This document shows positions 57,955 to 64,000 of a stretch of DNA of 64,000 nucleotides, piece by piece. How positions within the stretch are numbered: the first letter of the stretch is position 1; every line of letters begins with the position of its first letter. Under the pieces are notes generated by a model that worked only from the letters and a program-made list of their open reading frames with translations, was not told where the DNA came from and ran no database searches. The DNA lies in NCBI GenBank assembly GCA_003586115.2, contig QVOM02000034.1, positions 19,319,684-19,383,683 on the forward strand, written 5' to 3'. A program made the translations under genes and the position numbers. Source of the stretch: Salvator merianae. Its lineage: Eukaryota > Chordata > Lepidosauria > Squamata > Teiidae.

Positions 57955-58230
57955 GGGTGAGGTGAGGCAAGGCGGCTCTGGAGATGGTGCAGCCACATCC
58001 TAGCCAACAGTAGGTGGGCAAGGGCATGCCTGGCATGCCACCTCAGACCACCCCCTTTGGCTCCAACTTTGGCTCGCAGTCCCAAAGCCTGCAGACTGCC
58101 CTCCACGTGGCAACCATTGGCAACGGAATGTCCCTTCCAGGGTTAGGTAAGGCAAGGCAGCTCCACAAACAGCACAGCCAGAGTACAGGTGGCAGTGACC
58201 AGCTGAGGTCACCCCCTCCAGCTCCAGGCA
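57955..58230 (+). repeat. Imperfect direct repeat of about 90 bp
   Basis: 57958-58055 and 58143-58225 share, in order, 'aggcaaggc', 'gctc', 'cagcca', 'aggtggc' or 'gtaggtgggc', 'gaggtcaccccctcc' or 'cagaccacccccttt', and 'ggctcca' or 'agctcca'. The period is about 185 bp. It is more GC-rich than its surroundings. The unit may be the inside of an unknown element. Confidence 0.5.
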
Positions 58231-59559
58231 CAAGAACCATTGGCTGTCCTCCATGATGCAGCTGAGCTGGGCAGAGAACAGCAGACTTTTGCCTGGGTCT
58301 GTTTCTCACAGCTGAAACAGACTCAGTGCTGGGATAATCCAAGTACAGGATAGTCCCAATCAGGGAGGGAAAGTCCACAGAAGAACTAGAAAGCACTTTG
58401 CCATGTGATGCCTGAGGACAGAGGACTGATTAAAGGTAAGGGGTGACCACAGGTAAGGTGAAAGGAAGAGAGCTGGACTTTTCTTTCTTTGCCATGGATT
58501 TCAGTCATGTGCCTATAGCCACATCCACATAGTCATGGTTTTGGCCAACTGCAGGATGGGTAGAATGAGATCTGCTATGAAGACAACATCTGCACTGGTC
58601 AACTGGCCCATACCTTGCAGTGGGTTGTACTCTCCAAAATCCTTACAGCTGTAGAACAAAAGTTCCATGCCACTTTTGCAGTGGACCAGATACAGCCCCA
58701 GACATCAACCATTTTCAGGCAAATTCCAAAGTGGCACAGGTAGAAATCAGCCCATTAATTTGTCTTCGCCGTCCCCCATAAATCCGCAAGGAGGAGGAGG
58801 TAAATTGCTAAACAAACTGTCCGTGCAGTAGTTTATCCAGGATTAGTGGGAAGGCAACTCCAAAGACATTTTCTGCAGCTCATGAGGGCAACAGATGGCA
58901 AGCCTGTTTGCCCACTGACCCCCAGAGATGCATGTGAGTCGACCTTTTCTGACAGTTTCCCTAAGATGGTTGTGAAAGGAGCATCTGAAATTATCCTTAA
59001 AGACTGTAATCTAAACTTATGTCCTGGTTGCAGAAAGTTAAAGTGAATCACTGCAAAGAGAGTATGATGTCTGTAGTCCATTGCACACTTTTCACACCAG
59101 ATTTGCTTAAATGCACCTGCCATTCACCACTGTCAGCATTATACTGTACTTGGGCAAATTAAGTACTGTACATTCATACCTTATATAACAACATTTTCTT
59201 TAACAGTTTTATTTTTGCTGTGGTTCCCAAGGCATTATTGGCTCATATTGGTAGATTGCACCACTGACACACAGACTGGGCCTCCCCTTTGCAATGCCAT
59301 GGACTTACATTTCAGTTTTCCATAGGTGATAATTGCTTGCATAACATGTTTTTGCACTATAAAGTGATTTGTGCAAACCAATTCATAGCATTATACAATG
59401 AAGGACTGTACTAGATTGTTAGAGTTGTCTGAGCTGAATTTTCCATCTGCAGACATTTGGTGACCAACTAGATAATTGCAAATATTGTCTTATGATTAGT
59501 GATGGACTACAAAGCAGCCTCTCCTCTGTTTCTGATTAAGTAGGGAATGATTTTTGTTC
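58231..59559. other. No recognised feature
   Basis: Unique AT-rich sequence with no domain in any frame. Confidence 0.4.
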
Positions 59560-60240
59560 TTGTTTTGCTTAGTATTTGTTCACTGTTAAGCTGAAGTGTT
59601 AATCCTTCATGATCATTAAGGTGCTGAAGTTCTTCTCTGTATAAGTGATTGTGGCAATAGAGGGGTTAGGTGTGAGTGGGTGTGAATGCTTTAATCCTTA
59701 TTGGATTCTTGGCTAATCTATACTTTGTTTAGCTTCAGGTTATTTCTGGTTTTAAGTATAAAGTTGTTTGGAGTGGTCTATAGATAAGGTCTAAGTCTAT
59801 GTGTCTGCACTACTAGCTCTCGGAATGCCAGGCTTCTAGAAATTCTCATGCTTTCTTTGCTCAGGCCAGTTCTAATATCTCTACCATTCAAGTTGAACTT
59901 ATGGTTGTTATTCATTTGTGTGCAAATGAAGATGCTTCATCATGTATTTTAATAGCTAGTTAGTGTTCTTAGTTGTGTTCTACCAATCTTGTGCCAGTTT
60001 GTCCCACATAATGGAGTTCCAAGTCCTTGCATTTTATTTTGTAAACCACTCCTGTTTTTATCTCACTTCCATTCCACTCCTGTTTTATTTTCTTTAGGTA
60101 CAAGGTCTTTGTATCTGCTTAATCTGTTTAGCTGGTTGCTGTGCCCCCTGGTTTCATTTTTGCCCTTGGATTGCCTTGCACTCAATTGTGAAGAGATATC
60201 ACATCACAGGTTTTGTGATTTGAAGAAGGGGGTCACATGA
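59560..60240 (-). pseudogene. Penelope-like element, GIY-YIG endonuclease region
   Basis: On the minus strand a frame from about 60050 reads 'VVYKIKCKDLELHYVGQTG'. This is the start of the GIY-YIG endonuclease domain of Penelope-like retroelements (first tract 'LHY', second tract 'YVG', the latter encoded at 59994-60010). Downstream, in shifted frames, are 'AIKIHDEASSF' and 'HKFNLNGRD', the expected histidine-containing region. Upstream is 'NQLNRLSRYKDLVPKEN'. No intact frame remains. Penelope-like elements are known in squamates. The assignment rests mainly on the one 19-residue stretch. Confidence 0.6.
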
Positions 60241-61204
60241 TTTGAGTGTGATCTTCCTTTAATGTAAGACTTCAGCTAAGATGTGGATTTTTTTAACAAT
60301 GTAGCATTTTTATTTGAATGAAGTGAGCTGCAAACATTAAAATTTGCCCATGAAAAAAAGCAGAGGAAAAATGCAATCAGAGGGTTTTTTGGTTTGGAAT
60401 CACGCCTCCATTAATTTGACTGTAGAATGGTTATGTATGCATCAGTAGAAATTAGAACATGGGAAGATATAGCATTATATTAGTTTTGCTTATGTTAATT
60501 CAGAAGCAAATTTAATGCTTATTCACAGTTATTGCATGAAGGTCCCAGTATGTTCTTCTGGCATCTGCAGAAATTTCCAGGAAATGCATGCAATGTTCTT
60601 GGAGGCTCATGCACACTTCCTGAAAAACCCACTTTAGTCTGCATAAGTGCATCTTGCTCCCCGATCCTGGAAGTTTCAGATCACAAATATCTTAGGTGTG
60701 AATGAGCATTTATATACTAATAGTGTAATTACTGCTGCAATTTAAATAAAATTAAAGTCTGTCTCACCCTTGAGAATGTGCTCTAAAGCAGTTCAAATGA
60801 TGCTGTTTTGCTGGTGGGCACCTTTAGAGTTGGCCTCTCTCTGTGAACTGAACTTGGACCCAAAAGTGAACTCTTCCAAAAACAGCACAGCTTTTGCTTT
60901 ACTTTGTTCAGAACACTCACAAATATCATTTCAGAATACAATTGTATCCTACAAAGTTGGATACCTGCCTACTCCGTTTGAATGAGTCTTACTTCCAAGC
61001 AAATATGTTTAGGATTTCAGACATGGTCTGATTCATGATAGGTATTTTTACATCCTCAAGACTGCACTCCTCTGCCGATCATCCTGGGAGTAAGGGCCAT
61101 TGGCCCTGGCTTTTTAGTTCTTTTTCTGTAATGATGGCACTTTTTCTGTTTGGAACTGAGCCATGCTTTGGCCAAACTAGAGTGCCTACATGCACCAAAC
61201 ATCT
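60241..61204. other. No recognised feature
   Basis: AT-rich unique sequence; no coding signal. Confidence 0.4.
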
Positions 61205-61265
61205 CCATGATAACTGAACAGGGAGAATGGGGGCTGGATTGGATGATCTCTAAGGTTATTTCAGT
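61205..61265 (+). mobile_element. CR1 3' end fragment
   Basis: 'gggggctggattggatgatc' and 'tctaaggttatttc' resemble the 3' end of the avian-type CR1 on the plus strand. The terminal repeat is lost. Confidence 0.5.
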
Positions 61266-61699
61266 GCATGTGCTCTTTACTTTGCTGCAACCTGGTTGGA
61301 TGCTTTTCAAATTTGGCTGAGAAGGATGCACACGGTCTCCAGAATGAGCCCCAACATGGTCACTGCCCCAGAGGGTGAACTTGCGTGCCACAAAAGACAG
61401 CACAATCCACTACAGGTAAATTTGCAGGCTCTGGTTCATTTCCTGTCATTGCACTGATCTACTTTACAGGAAAGCTCACAAGCAGATTCTTTATACAGCA
61501 TGTTGACTAGCTGGTAGTGAGACATTTGGATTTCCTGCCTTGAGCACCAAAATGCCGTTATCTGACTGTACCTTGCCCTAAATACTTACGTGTTTTTCCT
61601 AAAAGCTTCTTTAAAAGGGTAGAAAAAAGGAGCAGCGGTCACAAACAAAAAAATCCCTCTCATCTTCAATGAAGTGGTGGAAAGCGGCCACCAGTTGCA

Positions 61700-62480
61700 G
61701 ATCCCTTATGAGTGAGTGGATTACAGGCATGGGTTGGAAACTGTCTCTTTAATGAAGTGCTGCTGTGAACAGCCTAATTGGGTAATGACATAACCCAGAC
61801 CCTCGCCGAAGTTCTTTGCAAAGGGGCCTCAGCACTGCCCCTTTCCCCATCCTCGTTTCCCTTGCCTTTGCCCCATTGTGCCTCTAGCACATTGTCAGCA
61901 AGTGAGACTAACGGTTCAACACCGTGGTCTTTATGGAGGGAACAGACAAAGCGTCGCCAGCATAACCCTCGTGGAAAATCCGGAGGTGGAGGAGAACCCA
62001 TATTAATTAGCTCGCGAGACACCAATCTTCTCACATGTGAAACGTGAGCTGTTTTATTGAGGGACGTAAAAACAGGCCTCATATTGCTCTAGGTTGAGCC
62101 CCAGTAAAACAGAAGGTGATCCATAAATATGTATGTTATGCTGGGTTTAAAATACTTTCTGATGATTTTCTAGGCAGATCTCCAACAAGTTACTACACAG
62201 CACAACTATTGTCAAGCCATTTCGTCTCCCGACGGGTGAAAAGTTAGGCCTGTTATTGTTGCATGGGTGGTGGGAATAATTGTGCTTTGGCTGGCCCTCT
62301 CGCAGAGGAAGGAGCTGGGTAATCTAATGGTTTTGCTTTTAATGAATTCAGTTAACCTTGTTCAGTGAAGCCTTTTTCCACCTACTGAGCAAAATTATTC
62401 TGCAAAATTGCCATACAGTATAGCCTTTTGGCTATTGAGTTTGCAGAATCTTCCTAGAATAAGTTCATTCTCAACTGCTT
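61700..62480. promoter_or_regulatory. Candidate conserved noncoding element
   Basis: Nearly 800 bp with no match to any repeat in the window, balanced composition and several intact CpG words in an otherwise CpG-poor sequence ('tattaattagctcgcgagac', 'catttcgtctcccgacggg'). There is a TAATTA site, and long stretches look undecayed. No reading frame with a plausible domain was found. Enhancer function is inference; the call depends on comparison with other vertebrates. Confidence 0.3.
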
Positions 62481-63730
62481 CTAAGTGGAAGAAGTGCTAA
62501 AAAATGTACTCTCAGGCACTTATCAGATACATTAAAAATGTGGGCATCTTGGCAGCAGGGCCAATGCCATCTCGGGCCACCCGCAAAAGGCCAGATTCTA
62601 AAAAGTGCAGGAATTTCTATACTTTCTTAAATACTTTGGTGTATTTTTGCTCTGCCAGCATCTGGCTTGACCTGTGACAGCACAGCACCAGATGTGGGAA
62701 TTTTGCTGCTGATGCGAAAATAACAGAGAGAAAAGCACCACAGCAGCAAGTTCCAGGATGGATGAATGATCTGACACTGTGCTAGCACTGGCTGTGCTAC
62801 TCTGCTGGCCTCATTTTACTCCACTGCAGGGCAACACTAGCGTTTTTTAAAGAGCTGGCATTCTCCCATGCCATCTGGAGGAACCCTCCCCCTCCTTACG
62901 TGGGTTTTCAAAAGATCTCGACAAGCTTGGGGCACTCAAAGTGCCTCGAGACAGATCCAGTGAATCAGATTGTGTGCAGACCATTCTCTTTTCCTTTGTT
63001 GATCATCTAGATGACAACTGTGGCAGTCCAATAAATATCCCAACAGTGGAAAAAAATGGTTTTGCTTATTTTTGGCCATGTCTCCCCTTATAAACAGTGT
63101 GCCTGTGGGCTCACCTTTGGCTATGCCGCAAAAGGCATCCCATGATGTGTGTGCACCACCCAAAGGGGACAGTTGCCATCAGAGGTGCCTTTGCATGAAG
63201 TACGCAATTTCCCGCCCTCAGTGAAAATGCCTCCGTTGCTAAACCATTGGGCATCTCTGGCCTCTGAAATGGAGCCGGGATGGCACCCTTTGATGCAGCA
63301 AACAAGGAGTCTTCTCCAAGGCACCTGCCCTCCGGCCCTCTCCAAGTTTGTAGGCAGACACAACCATTTTCTGAACTGGGTTACAGCTGGATTTCTTACA
63401 GTGGTGCAAACATGTACTGATTTCCATAGTTTTACAGCTTAGTGGAATGACAGTGAGTTGAATGTGAATGGAGGCAAATTTTGGGCTCCATCTGGAAACA
63501 AGATGAGTCTTTCTGCCCTTAATTTCTGCTACAGGTCTGCTGTTATAATTTATCTTTATGAGCTTCTTTTCACATCCAAACAGCTCAAGCACCTTAATTC
63601 TCAGAGGGTGTCTTTGACAGATGGGGACCTTCATTGCAGTGTAGTTCCATACCTGATAGAAACCTCAATTGGAATGGCTGTTTGGTTTGAACCTTTTTAA
63701 AGAAATAGATAAGAGAGAAAAGGAGAACAC
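62481..63730. other. No recognised feature
   Basis: Moderately GC-rich in places (62540-62900, 63120-63350) and possibly old repeat-derived, but not alignable to the families above. Confidence 0.35.
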
Positions 63731-64000
63731 TGGCCCTTTCCTCATGGGATCTTGTCCTATGTCAGGAAAGGGTATACTGGTCTCCCCTCTATACACTAGC
63801 ATGGAATAAAGGAGCTTCTGCCCACTGTTAGCATGCTCCATCCACACAGGATGGAACATGAACTGGGCTAGGGCACCCAAAACAGCACTCTAGTCTGATT
63901 TATCAACATCAAGGTCTATTGGTGCCTACTTGTCCCAGAACAGCAGACCATGTGTGGAAAGCACACGGCTTCTTCTTTCGGGATATAGGAAGGCCATTTT
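63731..64000 (+). mobile_element. Family D DNA element, runs off the window
   Basis: Starts 'ggccctttcctcatgggatc'. The hairpin 'tgctccatccacac' with 'aggatggaaca' near 63834-63858 stands where other copies have the GCTCTG stem. 'gatttatcaacatcaaggtc' follows. The right end is beyond the window. Confidence 0.6.

Noticed and set aside
1..64000. Endogenous retrovirus or LTR element
   Set aside because: No gag, protease, integrase or envelope-like frame and no paired long terminal repeats were recognised; the reverse transcriptases seen are all of the non-LTR type.

Overview
This window looks like nuclear DNA of a vertebrate, most likely a squamate reptile (lizard or gecko type). It is AT-rich, has no operons or dense reading frames, and is full of old interspersed repeats. 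The repeat mixture is what points to a squamate: CR1 LINEs with reptile-type ORF1 and ORF2, L2-like LINE 3' ends, an L1 ORF2 end, an RTE-type reverse transcriptase, a Penelope-like GIY-YIG fragment, tRNA-headed SINEs resembling those of squamates, and many short inverted-repeat DNA elements. The species call is inference. I found no convincing exon of a host protein gene, no true tRNA or rRNA gene, no CRISPR array and no bacterial or viral gene system. The window reads as intergenic or deep intronic. Layout: 1-2429 is unique sequence with a hairpin-rich repeat, simple repeats and a near-perfect 22-bp hairpin. 2430-7222 is a nearly full-length CR1 on the minus strand (ORF1 with a zinc-finger-like start, coiled coil and SGNH esterase; ORF2 with endonuclease and reverse transcriptase), broken by frameshifts. 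7447-11480 packs L2-like 3' ends, a SINE and multi-hairpin DNA elements. 15530-16225 is an L1 ORF2 end. 17000-31500 holds scattered short DNA elements, a 223-bp palindrome at 18835-19057, a CR1 end inserted into a DNA element at 22290-23104, and microsatellites. 32265-32833 is a long inverted repeat. 33490-43880 holds more DNA elements and a second large CR1 fragment. 50988-52158 is a 1.17-kb GC-rich foldback element. 53529-54440 is an RTE-type fragment, 59560-60240 a Penelope-like fragment, and 61700-62480 a low-repeat stretch that could be a conserved noncoding element. Genes do not work together here in any operon sense. Coding potential is confined to decayed retrotransposons. The most interesting pattern is a set of non-autonomous DNA element families (named A to D here for convenience) built from terminal inverted repeats plus internal hairpins. 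The paired arms of those hairpins differ between copies in a matched way, so base pairing is kept while the sequence changes. Families A, C and D also share a terminal core close to GGCCTTTCTGCACT, which suggests one transposase source. No transposase gene was seen in the window.
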